A program made the position numbers and the translations under genes. Positions 28,858 through 38,241 of a stretch of 64,000 bases of DNA are shown here, in pieces (within the stretch, counting starts at the first letter, position 1; every line of letters begins with the position of its first letter). This DNA is from Cellulophaga sp. L1A9 (GTDB taxonomy: Bacteria > Bacteroidota > Bacteroidia > Flavobacteriales > Flavobacteriaceae). The notes below the pieces were generated by a model. It was not told where the DNA came from and did not search any database. It was given only the letters and a program-made list of their open reading frames with translations. The DNA lies in contig NZ_CP047027.1 of NCBI RefSeq assembly GCF_009797025.1, positions 4,898,001 to 4,962,000 on the forward strand. Reading direction: 5' to 3'.

Positions 28858-30141
28858 TTAAACAGTAAGTTTAGGATAACAGATATAATATTTGGTAGTA
28901 ATTTTAGAAACTGATTTCAAATTTAATTGATCAGAAGCCTTCACTACATCGATTACTTTTCCGTTATCATTTATTATTTTAATATTTTGTTTTTTAGAAT
29001 CATAGGTCTGATTTTGGACGATTCCAGAGAAAACAAAATAATTTACATCTTGTTCATTTAGGTTGTAAGCCTTCATAAATATAGCACGCTGTTTTTTGAT
29101 TTTTTTTGGATCAATCGGGTTACTTTTAATCTTAATTTGCAATAATTCTCTATTCAAAATCATCCCAGAAAGCTTAGAAAGTGTAAAATCTGACGAATTC
29201 TGCCATTCTTTTATCGCCGAAAGAATATCCACATCATCTAAAGCGGCAAAACGATTTAATACCGCTTCTGTAAAATTATCTTTTCCTATTTTATTGGTCA
29301 TAAAAAACATAAGAGCTTCACTACAATGCAGCTTCTCACCTCTGACCAGCAATTCTTTTGCTCGTTTTAAAATACTAATAAGCAACTGTTCTGCAACCAG
29401 CCCTGTTTTATGCAAATACACTTGCCAATACATAAACCTGCGGGCCATTAGAAATTTCTCTACAGAGTAAATTCCTTTTCGCTCTACCACAAGCTCGTTA
29501 TTAACAACATTTAACATGGTAATTAATCGTTCGGAATTAATATTCCCTTCTGCCACCCCTGTATAAAAACTATCTCTTTTTAAATAATCAAGACGATCCA
29601 TATCTAACTGACTGGATACTAGTTGATTTAAAAATTTCTTAGGATATTCTCCTTTAAAAATAGCTATAGCTATAGTTAATTTACCTTTAAATTTCTCATT
29701 TAAAGATTCCATAAACTTTAAGGAAATATATTCATGACTTACTCCTTCTACAATACTATGTTCCATAGCATGTGAAAAAGGACCATGACCTATATCGTGT
29801 AATAAAATTGCACAAAGTAAGCCCTGCTCTTCCTCTTTAGAAATTTCAATATCCTTAGTACGTAGTGTTTGAACAGCTTCTTGCATAAGATGCATACACC
29901 CTAAAGCATGATGAAAACGCGTATGATGCGCACCAGGATACACCAAATAAGACATGCCCATTTGAGATATTCTACGCAAGCGCTGAAAGCTAGGTTCAGC
30001 TATCAAACTAAAAACTAAAGGGTCGGGAATGTTAATAAATCCGTAAATTGGATCATTAAAAATTTCAAGTTTCTTTAACTTTATCAAATTAAAAAGATTT
30101 GTTAGCTTCAAAGTTATACAATTGCACTTTAAGTATACCAT
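28858..30141 (-). CDS. HD-domain metal-dependent phosphohydrolase
   Basis: A 427-aa (or 409-aa) HD-superfamily protein related to dNTP triphosphohydrolases. Visible are [11 protein letters not shown], the metal ligands in [14 protein letters not shown] and the HD pair in [17 protein letters not shown]. Homologues begin near [13 protein letters not shown], so the first 18 residues from the ATG at 30141 look foreign. A TTG at 30087 gives [13 protein letters not shown], and a TAACTTTG box (minus strand, 30109-30116) lies between the two, so the TTG start is likely correct. It diverges from porX and precedes lpxD by 23 bp. Its substrate is unproven. Confidence 0.85.
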   Translation of the reverse strand: MVYLKCNCITLKLTNLFNLIKLKKLEIFNDPIYGFINIPDPLVFSLIAEPSFQRLRRISQMGMSYLVYPGAHHTRFHHALGCMHLMQEAVQTLRTKDIEISKEEEQGLLCAILLHDIGHGPFSHAMEHSIVEGVSHEYISLKFMESLNEKFKGKLTIAIAIFKGEYPKKFLNQLVSSQLDMDRLDYLKRDSFYTGVAEGNINSERLITMLNVVNNELVVERKGIYSVEKFLMARRFMYWQVYLHKTGLVAEQLLISILKRAKELLVRGEKLHCSEALMFFMTNKIGKDNFTEAVLNRFAALDDVDILSAIKEWQNSSDFTLSKLSGMILNRELLQIKIKSNPIDPKKIKKQRAIFMKAYNLNEQDVNYFVFSGIVQNQTYDSKKQNIKIINDNGKVIDVVKASDQLNLKSVSKITTKYYICYPKLTV

Positions 30142-30197
30142 TAAAAAGCTAGAATATTAGAAGGCTAAAAGGCCTTAAATAGATTTATACAACATAC

Positions 30198-31742
30198 ATG
30201 AATAAAATAACGATACTTTGGGTAGATGATGAAATTGATTTATTAAAATCTCACATTCTATTTTTAGAAAGTAAAAATTATAAGGTAGTAACCTGTAAAA
30301 GCGGACAAGAAGCACTTGAGGAGGTTGCAAAAACGCGTTTTGATATTGTTTTCTTAGACGAGAACATGCCAGGAATCTCAGGATTAGAGACGCTAACAGA
30401 GTTAAAAGATATAGATGCCACGCTACCTGTGGTTATGATTACCAAAAGCGAAGAAGAATATATTATGGATGAAGCTATTGGATCTAAAATAGCAGACTAT
30501 CTAATTAAACCCGTCAATCCGAATCAAATTTTATTATCTCTGAAGAAAAGTTTAGACAATTCAAGATTGGTTTCTGAAAAGACAACGGCAAATTATCAGC
30601 AAGAATTTCGTAAAATAGCCATGGATTTATCGATGGTAAATTCTTATACGGAGTGGACCGATCTATATAAAAAATTAATTACATGGGAACTACGCCTTGA
30701 AGAAATTGAAGATTCTAGCATGTTTGAAATATTAGAATCTCAAAAATCTGAAGCAAATAATCAATTTGGAAAATTTATTGATAAAAATTACGAAGATTGG
30801 TTTACAGATGAAGATGCACCTGTTTTGTCACATACCGTATTTAGAGAATTAGTAAAACCTGAATTAAAAGACCAGCCTACCCTACTCGTGGTAGTTGATA
30901 ATTTACGCTATGATCAATGGCTTGCCTTTGAAGATACTGTAACTCCTTTTTTCAAAAAGAAAAAGGAAACAAGTTATTTTAGCATTCTACCTACAGCTAC
31001 GCAATATGCTAGAAATGCGATATTCTCTGGCTTAACCCCTCTGGATATGGAAAAAAAATATCCTGAATGGTGGAAAAACGATACAGATGAAGGTGGTAAA
31101 AACTTATTTGAAGCAGAGTTTCTAGGCACACAATTAAAGCGATTAGGTTTAGACTTAACCTGGGAATATCATAAAATAACCAGCCTAAGACAAGGAAAAC
31201 AACTGTCTCAGAATTACAAAACTCAGAAAAAAAATGATCTAACTGTTATTGTTTACAATTTCGTGGATATGCTTTCGCATTCAAAAACAGAAATGGAAGT
31301 AATTAAAGAACTAGCCTCTAATGACAAAGCTTACAGGTCTTTAACTCAGAGTTGGTTTAAGAACTCTCCTCTGTTAGAAATCATCCAACAAGCACAGACT
31401 ATGGGTCAAAAGTTGATTATTACTACAGACCACGGAACAATAAATGTTAAACAGCCCTCTAAGGTTGTTGGTGATAAAGACACTAGTCTAAATTTGCGCT
31501 ATAAAACGGGGCGAAGTTTATCCTACGAGAAAAAAGAAGTGTACGAAGCAACAAAACCAAGTGCTATATTTCTGCCGACCATCAACATGAGCAGCTCCTT
31601 TATATTTGCTAAGAATGATTTGTTTTTTGCATACCCGAACAACTACAATCATTATGTGAGTTATTATAGAAATACGTACCAACATGGCGGGGTATCTTTA
31701 GAAGAAATGATAATTCCGTTTGTAGTACTAGAACCAAGGTAG
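30198..31742 (+). CDS. porX: PorX-type response regulator with PglZ domain
   Basis: A 514-aa two-domain protein. The receiver domain (1-125) has D10/D11, phosphoacceptor D54 in IVFLDENMPGISG and the Lys in LIKPVNP. A helical linker (about 130-205) leads to a PglZ domain of the alkaline-phosphatase superfamily, with metal-binding residues in VVVDNLRYDQW, LPTATQYARNAIFSGL and ITTDHGT. This architecture is that of PorX, which with the PorY kinase controls type IX secretion and gliding genes; PorX proteins have been reported to hydrolyse oligonucleotides. No porY or secretion component is adjacent here. Confidence 0.92.
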   Translation: MNKITILWVDDEIDLLKSHILFLESKNYKVVTCKSGQEALEEVAKTRFDIVFLDENMPGISGLETLTELKDIDATLPVVMITKSEEEYIMDEAIGSKIADYLIKPVNPNQILLSLKKSLDNSRLVSEKTTANYQQEFRKIAMDLSMVNSYTEWTDLYKKLITWELRLEEIEDSSMFEILESQKSEANNQFGKFIDKNYEDWFTDEDAPVLSHTVFRELVKPELKDQPTLLVVVDNLRYDQWLAFEDTVTPFFKKKKETSYFSILPTATQYARNAIFSGLTPLDMEKKYPEWWKNDTDEGGKNLFEAEFLGTQLKRLGLDLTWEYHKITSLRQGKQLSQNYKTQKKNDLTVIVYNFVDMLSHSKTEMEVIKELASNDKAYRSLTQSWFKNSPLLEIIQQAQTMGQKLIITTDHGTINVKQPSKVVGDKDTSLNLRYKTGRSLSYEKKEVYEATKPSAIFLPTINMSSSFIFAKNDLFFAYPNNYNHYVSYYRNTYQHGGVSLEEMIIPFVVLEPR

Positions 31743-31932
31743 ATTTTAAACTAAAACCTAATTTAGGCATTGACGAATAGAATCTACCCTGAAGTATTTC
31801 ACAGCGTATTTCCTACCAATTTATGTAACACACACGAAAAGAGTGCATTTCATCTAATAAATGGGGAATTACGCATCATTGTTTAACGAATAATACCTAT
31901 ATTTACTATAGTTTCAACTAAAAACAATAGTT

Positions 31933-32310
31933 ATGTTCAAAACAGTAGATAGATTGATGCAGTTCATCAAGCATGCAGGTATGAGTGCCCGACAATTTGA
32001 CCTTTCCATAGGTGCAAGTAATGGTTACACATTAAGAATGCTAAAGAACAATGCCTCAATAGGGAGTGACGTTATAGAGAATATAGTCGCCACTTATCCT
32101 AATTTAAACTTAGTTTGGTTAATAACCGGCGAAGGAGAGATGTTAAAATCCGAAGCAAATTCTTTAAATTTTAACCAATTACCGAAGGAAAAACAGTCGG
32201 AAATTGAGCAAATTATTGAGCGTAAGATTAGAGAGCGTCAAGAAAGAGAGTTACGTAGTCTTTTAAAAGATGTAACTGACGAAATTAATGCAATGGAAGG
32301 CAAAAATTAA
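31933..32310 (+). CDS. HTH-domain protein, phage-repressor-like
   Basis: A 125-aa protein with an N-terminal helix-turn-helix (about 1-70: FIKHAGMSARQFDLSIGASNGYTLRMLKN) ending in PNLNLVWLITGEGEML, a signature of small XRE-like regulators in Bacteroidota. A highly charged coiled coil follows (about 85-125: IEQIIERKIRERQERELRSLLKDV), probably for oligomerisation. It faces the tandem membrane-protein genes (stop codons 7 bp apart). It might regulate them, but no operator was found, and a relative at 45851 stands at another locus. Confidence 0.72.
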   Translation: MFKTVDRLMQFIKHAGMSARQFDLSIGASNGYTLRMLKNNASIGSDVIENIVATYPNLNLVWLITGEGEMLKSEANSLNFNQLPKEKQSEIEQIIERKIRERQERELRSLLKDVTDEINAMEGKN

Positions 32311-32317
32311 GTGTCTT

Positions 32318-33526
32318 CTATAAAATTACGCCTTGATTTTCAATGGCTTTCTTAAGCTCATTTAATCGTTCAAAATAATCCTCCTCTTTCATCGTTTCCT
32401 TTTCGGATTTTAAGTCTTGAAATTGGAGGATTAATTTAGTTCCCCCCAACTGACTTTTTTCAATGAGCTCTAAAATTATATTCATTTTTTCATTCACCAC
32501 TTCATTGAGATACTCTGCCTTCGTTTTGTAATTGATCCACTTTATTAAAAAGAGAATTAATACCAACAAAGGAACTATTACCGGTATCGCATTAAAAATT
32601 TCTACTTCATCAAATATTGTTTCACTGCCAATTATCACTTGGTAGAGCTGTAGTGCAACTACACTTAAATGAATTAACACAGCATACCTCCAAAGTTGTT
32701 TTGACGTTACAAACCATATAAAAAGTAATACAAATACGGTAAGCTTAAAACTTATTAACCATACATAGGTCTGAAAATCACCTTCCGGAATTTTTAATTT
32801 TACGTTAAAAAAAGCTACTTCATTTACCGTAACCGGAACCCAATTAAAAGAAAAAGTAAGTAGAGGTAGTAAAAGAATAAAGAAAAATAGAAAAATATTT
32901 TTCGTATTTGCACTAGCCATATATATTGTATACCTACTCGTAATATCATGAGAAAGGGTCTGTAATTCTTTCAAACGTCGGTCTAAAGAAAATATAGTTT
33001 TGAATAATATATCTTGATTGTTAATCTTCCTTTGAATAGTGTCATTTTTGACCTTGTATTGCGGCAAACTAAGTAACTCTTTTAGAATATTAATTTGTTT
33101 AACGTTGGTCGCTTCGATTCTGTACCTATTCAATTTTTTATCAATATAGAAAAGCAACACCAAATGTAGAGGAAATACTACAAAAGGTAATTTTTCCGAC
33201 AAAATTACACCGTAACCAACTACATTAAATGCTCCACAAACTTGATAATAACCAATGAAAATAAAAACTATCAAGGCATATTTCCACCTATCAATTGTCG
33301 TTAAAAAAATAAAAGAAGCTAAAAGGGCTAGATGGATTTTCGAAAAATAATGCCACACACTGTATTCTATATTATCGAAAAAAACTGGAGTGATTTCAAA
33401 AAAAGGTGTTTTCCATACGACCATATCTTTAAAAAAAAGATAAGCATACATAAAAATGCAAAGAATTAAAATAAAAAAAGTAACAATAACCTGAAAAGCC
33501 ACCTTCTTTTTAAAATACAAATTCAT
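32318..33526 (-). CDS. polytopic membrane protein, tandem family member 4
   Basis: A 402-aa protein of unknown function, the most divergent and last of four tandem paralogues. Two four-helix halves (about residues 10-130 and 210-340) are separated by a charged linker, and a C-terminal coiled coil ends in EEDYFERLNELKKAIE. The second half keeps the family pattern YVWLISFKL...IWFVTSKQLWRYAV and FDEVEIFNAIPVIVPL. Unlike the other three it starts with ATG. No catalytic motif is visible. The 62-bp gap to the next gene is longer than the 26-bp gaps elsewhere in the array. Confidence 0.7.
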   Translation of the reverse strand: MNLYFKKKVAFQVIVTFFILILCIFMYAYLFFKDMVVWKTPFFEITPVFFDNIEYSVWHYFSKIHLALLASFIFLTTIDRWKYALIVFIFIGYYQVCGAFNVVGYGVILSEKLPFVVFPLHLVLLFYIDKKLNRYRIEATNVKQINILKELLSLPQYKVKNDTIQRKINNQDILFKTIFSLDRRLKELQTLSHDITSRYTIYMASANTKNIFLFFFILLLPLLTFSFNWVPVTVNEVAFFNVKLKIPEGDFQTYVWLISFKLTVFVLLFIWFVTSKQLWRYAVLIHLSVVALQLYQVIIGSETIFDEVEIFNAIPVIVPLLVLILFLIKWINYKTKAEYLNEVVNEKMNIILELIEKSQLGGTKLILQFQDLKSEKETMKEEDYFERLNELKKAIENQGVIL

Positions 33527-33588
33527 AGGTAAGGATTCTACACTTTGTTATATGTACGTAGAATTAGGACCATTGGTATGTTTAAAAG

Positions 33589-34806
33589 TTATTCTGACGC
33601 TATTTTTCGTTCAATAGCACCTTTTATTCTTAAAAGTTCCTCTTGATATGTTGCTTTAGAAAGTTTTGCTTGATTTTCTCGTAGTGAAATTAATTCTGCA
33701 ACTAAGCTATTTTCATCTTGTTCCATAGCATTGATTGCAGTTAACACCTTCTGAATCTCCTCCTCTATCTCTTCATTTAAAATATCGTTCTTACTTTTAT
33801 ATTTAATGATCCTGTGAAACAGTAGAAAGGTTAATAAAATTGGTATCATGATAGGAAGCGCAGTAATTAACTCACTCTCATCGACTTTAGATTCCGTATT
33901 ATTTAAACCTTGAGTAATTTGAAATACGACCATAATAATATTGAAAAAAATACCGTATTTAAGAATACCCTTAGTTGTGAAAAACCAAACTGAGAGTAAA
34001 ATTAAATTATATAATTTATTCATAAAAAAGTACATGAAAATTTTTGCATTAGGAAAGTTTGTTTCATAAGAAAATATGTACAAATCAATAGTTTTAGAAT
34101 TAGAAGGAATCCATTTATACAAAAAGAGTAGAAAAGGAGCAACTAACAATATTGTCCCTATAATGAAATTACTCTTTTTATTTACTTTAATTACCCCTTG
34201 AAAAAAAGGGGCTTTAATAGTATTGCTTAATAATGTTTCTAAATGCTTTATCCTTTCATGTAAATTTTTAATACCTATACTCCTTTCAATAATTTCCTGC
34301 TTTTTAAAAACACTCATATTACTAAAAACGCTCTTTTCCTTAATACTGTGATTAAGAATTTTTATTATATCAAAGGATTGCGGACTTATGTTCTGTAATG
34401 AAGACAATTTAATTCTACCTTTCAAAAAATATAGGAATAGACAGTAAAAAATTCCTAGTAAAATACTTAATTCATATATAATAAAACTTATTGCAAACTC
34501 ATTAGAAACAGCTACCACAATTTGATACCAAAAATAAATTATATTTGGTAAGATCATATAACACCAATTATCTGTTATAGCTAAAAACCAAATACTTAAA
34601 AAGCATAATACATAAACTGGTACAAAAATATAATACATTAAATTAGATATATTAATGTATTCTATTGTCTCCCATGTAAAATTCCAAAAATTAAATACTT
34701 TTACTTCTGGAAATAATAAATAAACATACAACAGTAAGGGCAAACAAAATACTAGAATCGCCCATATTAGGTTCAGTTTAAGATGTCTTCTTTGAGGAAC
34801 TTTCAA
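33589..34806 (-). CDS. polytopic membrane protein, tandem family member 3
   Basis: A 405-aa member of the tandem array, beginning at a TTG codon (MKVPQRRHLKLNL); no in-frame ATG precedes it. Eight helices fall in two similar halves. Half one has YIFVPVYVLCFLSIWFLAITDNWCYMI. Half two has YFFMNKLYNLILLSVWFFTTKGILKYGIF followed by KVDESELITALPIMIPILLTF. A cytoplasmic-type coiled coil closes it (NEEIEEEIQKVL ... EELLRIKGAIERK). DNA identity to the next paralogue is high around 33761-33881. The function is unknown. Confidence 0.72.
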   Translation of the reverse strand: MKVPQRRHLKLNLIWAILVFCLPLLLYVYLLFPEVKVFNFWNFTWETIEYINISNLMYYIFVPVYVLCFLSIWFLAITDNWCYMILPNIIYFWYQIVVAVSNEFAISFIIYELSILLGIFYCLFLYFLKGRIKLSSLQNISPQSFDIIKILNHSIKEKSVFSNMSVFKKQEIIERSIGIKNLHERIKHLETLLSNTIKAPFFQGVIKVNKKSNFIIGTILLVAPFLLFLYKWIPSNSKTIDLYIFSYETNFPNAKIFMYFFMNKLYNLILLSVWFFTTKGILKYGIFFNIIMVVFQITQGLNNTESKVDESELITALPIMIPILLTFLLFHRIIKYKSKNDILNEEIEEEIQKVLTAINAMEQDENSLVAELISLRENQAKLSKATYQEELLRIKGAIERKIASE

Positions 34807-34905
34807 AATAAAATTAGAGTTTAAAAACTGATTTAATTAACAAGGCTATTTTGAAGTTTAGATTTTAAAGCTTTCAACTGACTAAAGTAATCTTCTTTAT
34901 CTAGA
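34802..34905. repeat. 104-bp direct repeat, copy 1
   Basis: Matches 36040-36143 with a single mismatch (34899 versus 36137). It covers the first codon of the downstream paralogue, the 26-bp gap and the last 24 codons of the upstream one, including untranslated bases, which points to recent duplication or gene conversion. Confidence 0.9.
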
Positions 34906-36044
34906 ATATTCTTCTTACCTCTAAGAAGAAGCAATGCTTTAATGAGTTCATTCTCCTTATTTTCCACTGCATTAAGCTGTGTTATCACTTCCTGAATCTC
35001 CTTTTCTATCTCTTCATTTAAAATATCGTTCTTGCTTTTATATTTAATGACCCTGTGTAAGAGTAGAAAAGTCAATAAAATTGGAATCATGATGGGAAGT
35101 GCAGTAATTAACTCACTCTCATCAGCTCTAGACTCTGTATTATCTAGTACCGTAACAAACTGAAAAACTGCAATGATAACATTAAAAAAAATACCATACT
35201 TTAAAATATTTCTTGTCGTGAAGAACCACACAGATAATACAATTAAGTTAAATAACTTAGTATTAAAAAAATAAAAAAAAATTCTTAATGCTAAATATTT
35301 AGTTTCATACTGGAATGATCCAATATGTATAATTGATGTATCGACTGGTGCTAAATAATGCATAAAAAATAAAAATGGAGAAAGTAAAATTATAATTACA
35401 AGGCCTAAATTAAATGACTCTTTGCGTTCCTTTAAATTTAAAACTGATTTATTTTTATACCTTAAAAAAGATTGCAAATTTTTTATTTTAAAATTCAAAC
35501 TATTTTGATGCATATTAGATATACTTTCAAATTTTTCTGAATTAAAATTATCTTTCTTTTCTATATATATCTTCTTCTCCTGAAGTCCTAAAAATAAAAG
35601 TTTTGATATGTCAAATACCAAAAACCTCACTTTTTCAATGGCATTAAATTGATATTTCCTGCTTAAAAAACTAAGAAATAAAACATAAATCAATCCCAGC
35701 ATAATCCCAAAAAAATAAATATGCGTATATCCAGACTCTCTGAAAAACATATCTGAAATTAAATAAGCCAAACTCATTATGATTGGTACTAAAGAATATT
35801 TCCACCAATCAGATATTGTAATGAACCAAATACTAATAAAAACTAGTACGTATAATTTCTGAATCATCATATAAACGAATATGTAAAAGCTAGAATAACT
35901 CTGCATCTCATATTTCCAAAAAAACAAGTCAACATATAATGTTTTAGGAATTAATAAGTACGTGTAAAACCATAAAGGAAGCGAAAAAACTATTATCGCT
36001 ATAATTAGGTTTAATCTTAATAAATTTCTAGGGATTATATTCAA
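34833..36044 (-). CDS. polytopic membrane protein, tandem family member 2
   Basis: A 403-aa paralogue with a TTG start (MNIIPRNLLRLNL); the first internal Met is not until about residue 59. It has the same two-half plan: half one with YMMIQKLYVLVFISIWFITISDWWKYSL, half two with YFFNTKLFNLIVLSVWFFTTRNILKYGIF and RADESELITALPIMIPILLTF. The C-terminal coiled coil ends DYFSQLKALKSKLQNSLVN, identical to the tail of the neighbouring paralogue at 36071 at both protein and DNA level. The function is unknown. Confidence 0.72.
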   Translation of the reverse strand: MNIIPRNLLRLNLIIAIIVFSLPLWFYTYLLIPKTLYVDLFFWKYEMQSYSSFYIFVYMMIQKLYVLVFISIWFITISDWWKYSLVPIIMSLAYLISDMFFRESGYTHIYFFGIMLGLIYVLFLSFLSRKYQFNAIEKVRFLVFDISKLLFLGLQEKKIYIEKKDNFNSEKFESISNMHQNSLNFKIKNLQSFLRYKNKSVLNLKERKESFNLGLVIIILLSPFLFFMHYLAPVDTSIIHIGSFQYETKYLALRIFFYFFNTKLFNLIVLSVWFFTTRNILKYGIFFNVIIAVFQFVTVLDNTESRADESELITALPIMIPILLTFLLLHRVIKYKSKNDILNEEIEKEIQEVITQLNAVENKENELIKALLLLRGKKNILDKEDYFSQLKALKSKLQNSLVN

Positions 36045-36143
36045 AATAAAATTAGAGTTTAAAAACTGATTTAATTAACAAGGCTATTTTGAAGTTTAGA
36101 TTTTAAAGCTTTCAACTGACTAAAGTAATCTTCTTTGTCTAGA
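36040..36143. repeat. 104-bp direct repeat, copy 2
   Basis: Partner of 34802-34905, 1238 bp away, with one mismatch. The spacing equals one gene plus its gap, as expected for unit-length tandem duplication. Confidence 0.9.
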
Positions 36144-37294
36144 GTATTCTTGTCATTTCTGAGAAGTAATAATTCTTTGATTAATCCATGCTCATTATTT
36201 CCCAAAACAGTAAGTTGTGTTAGTACCTCCTGAACCTCTTCTTCTATATCTTCATTTAAAACATCGTTCTTACTCTTATATTTTATAATTTGGTTTAACA
36301 ATATAAAAGTCAGTATTACAGGAATCATTATGGGCAATGATGTTAATAACTCATGCTCATCTAATTTAGTATTAGAATTATCTAAAATTGTAAACATTTG
36401 AAATACCACAACAATTAGGTTTATAAATATACCCCACTTCAAAATATTATTAGTGGTGTAAAACCAGGTAGCCAAAAGTACTATATAGAAGAGTTTAGTA
36501 AAAAAATAATACCCAAAGAGTTTTACATGCGCAAACCCTGTGTTGTAATGAAATGTTCCTAATCGCAAAATTCCATCAAGATCATCAGGAATAAAATTAT
36601 AGATATATAGCATACAAGGAGTTAAAACCACTAGAACAGCTATAAAATAACCTGTTTTACCGTTTGATTTATTTCCATGTTTAAACAATGGTAATTTATT
36701 ATTGTATAATAGATGCATTTCTAATTTCCTAACTTCTTCAATAAGCGTATTTTTCTCGTTTATGGAAGTTGTTTTAGCTGCTTTATCAGTGAGCCATCGG
36801 CTCTTTAAATCAAATATTCTTTTCTCTTTAAAATTAGTTTTCAATAATTTTAACATATCATAGGTCAATATTTGAATAAACGTGACTTTAAATATTTTAG
36901 ATCTCCTATATACAAGGTGCAATAAAATACTGTAACAAACACCTAAGCCACAGCCCACAAAATAAATGTTCTGTTCAACCTCTAATTCTTGGACAATAAT
37001 TTGATTTAATTGAAATACAAAATAAATGATTGTTGGAAGTATTAAACACCTCCACCAATTTGATATTGTTAGAAACCAAATACTAAGTATTACAATGACA
37101 TAAAATTTCCCAAATAAGAAATAGATTAAATATTCTGCATTTTTAAAATGTTGAATTTCATAGGAAAAAAACCATAAATCTAATATCGTAGTTCTTGGAA
37201 ACAATAAATATATATACAGTAAAACCGGTAAACAAAATACCAAAATAGCCAAAAGTAAATTCAGCTTTAATAATTTCTTAGGTATAATTTTCAA
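36071..37294 (-). CDS. polytopic membrane protein, tandem family member 1
   Basis: A 407-aa protein, first in the presumed four-gene operon, starting at TTG (MKIIPKKLLKLNL); no ATG occurs upstream in frame before a stop. Helices at about 13-32, 53-75, 79-101 and 110-130 make half one, a 85-residue charged linker follows, and helices at about 216-236, 258-280, 283-305 and 315-337 make half two. Half one carries FGKFYVIVILSIWFLTISNWW, half two FTKLFYIVLLATWFYTTNNILKWGIF and KLDEHELLTSLPIMIPV. It diverges from tsaE across 58 bp. The function is unknown. Confidence 0.72.
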   Translation of the reverse strand: MKIIPKKLLKLNLLLAILVFCLPVLLYIYLLFPRTTILDLWFFSYEIQHFKNAEYLIYFLFGKFYVIVILSIWFLTISNWWRCLILPTIIYFVFQLNQIIVQELEVEQNIYFVGCGLGVCYSILLHLVYRRSKIFKVTFIQILTYDMLKLLKTNFKEKRIFDLKSRWLTDKAAKTTSINEKNTLIEEVRKLEMHLLYNNKLPLFKHGNKSNGKTGYFIAVLVVLTPCMLYIYNFIPDDLDGILRLGTFHYNTGFAHVKLFGYYFFTKLFYIVLLATWFYTTNNILKWGIFINLIVVVFQMFTILDNSNTKLDEHELLTSLPIMIPVILTFILLNQIIKYKSKNDVLNEDIEEEVQEVLTQLTVLGNNEHGLIKELLLLRNDKNTLDKEDYFSQLKALKSKLQNSLVN

Positions 37295-37352
37295 TAGGGA
37301 ACTTTTTTGCCATAAATATATACCTTAAAATTGTATGTTCTAAAAATATGAT

Positions 37353-37766
37353 ATGAATAAGGAATATAGACAAGAGGAAATTAAAGAAATAGCGAAATTA
37401 ATTATTGAAAACTCGCCTTCAAAAAAAATATGTTTTCATGGCGAAATGGGTGCAGGTAAAACAACTTTAATAAAAGCTATTGTAAAAGAACTTGGCGGCC
37501 ATGGAGAAGCAAGCAGTCCTACTTTTGGAATTGTCAATGAATATAGTGATGCTCAAAACAATACTCTAGCGTATCATTTTGATTTTTACAGATTAAATGA
37601 CGAATCTGAAGCCTTAGATTTTGGCGTGGAAGATTACCTGTATTCCAATCATTGGGTTTTTATGGAATGGCCAGACAAAATTGGTAGTTTAATTCCAGAA
37701 GATGCTACTCACCTCTCTATTTCTATACTAGATACAAGCACCAGAATGCTTCAAATTCCGTCTTAA
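37353..37766 (+). CDS. tsaE: tRNA threonylcarbamoyladenosine synthesis ATPase
   Basis: A 137-aa P-loop ATPase with GEMGAGKT (30-37), SPTFGIVNEY and the FDFYRL motif of TsaE. With TsaB, TsaC and TsaD it makes the t6A modification at position 37 of ANN-decoding tRNAs; TsaE drives turnover of the TsaBD complex. None of its partners lies in this window. Length is typical. The promoter must lie within the 58 bp shared with the divergent membrane-protein array. Confidence 0.92.
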   Translation: MNKEYRQEEIKEIAKLIIENSPSKKICFHGEMGAGKTTLIKAIVKELGGHGEASSPTFGIVNEYSDAQNNTLAYHFDFYRLNDESEALDFGVEDYLYSNHWVFMEWPDKIGSLIPEDATHLSISILDTSTRMLQIPS

Positions 37767-37880
37767 TACCTTTCGCTATACTCATGCCCAATATGCAAAA
37801 AAATAAGTACATCGCTTAGGCCTTGTTTTTGTTATGTTTTTTCCGTTAAAAAAAATTTTATCGACAATGTGTAGGTTTTT

Positions 37881-37906
37881 AATGTTAAAATACTTAATTT
37901 AACATT
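37881..37906. promoter_or_regulatory. inverted repeat upstream of the small lipoprotein gene
   Basis: AATGTTAAA (37881-37889) and TTTAACATT (37898-37906) form a perfect 9+9 inverted repeat with an 8-bp AT-rich centre, 77 bp before the 49-aa lipoprotein gene. It has no T-run, so an operator is likelier than a terminator. Confidence 0.35.
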
Positions 37907-37982
37907 GTGAGAAGATATTTAATTAGGTGTTTTCTTACATTTAAATCAAAATCAAATAAAAACCAACTAAATTTATTTTACG

Positions 37983-38132
37983 ATGAACACAAAAAAATCC
38001 CTCCTAGCAATCGCAGCAATCGCATTATTCGCATTATCTTCTTGTACTTCTACAAGTTCAACTGATGATGATAAATTATATGAGATAAACTCAGTCGATA
38101 AGGCCGAAATCAAAATTCTTCCTCAAGGATAA
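37983..38132 (+). CDS. 49-aa lipoprotein
   Basis: A short gene below usual length cut-offs. The frame opens with a basic, hydrophobic signal (MNTKKSLLAIAAIALFALSS) ending in a lipobox Cys at 21, then a Thr/Ser stretch, an acidic DDD and a short tail ending ILPQG. The mature peptide is only 29 residues. It has its own inverted repeat upstream and a strong terminator 18 bp after the stop, so it is a complete transcription unit rather than a spurious frame. The function is unknown; it may be a small surface or periplasmic lipopeptide. Confidence 0.75.
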   Translation: MNTKKSLLAIAAIALFALSSCTSTSSTDDDKLYEINSVDKAEIKILPQG

Positions 38133-38150
38133 AAATTAAATTATTTCGTT

Positions 38151-38183
38151 AAAGCAACTCAATTTTATTGAGTTGCTTTTTTG
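38151..38183 (+). terminator. terminator after the small lipoprotein gene
   Basis: Perfect 13-bp stem AAAGCAACTCAAT / ATTGAGTTGCTTT with a 3-nt loop, followed by further T residues. Confidence 0.9.
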
Positions 38184-38241
38184 TATACAATATTTTCAAA
38201 TATTTAAAGTTTAAAGTACTATCCTAGTACTAGAGACATTT

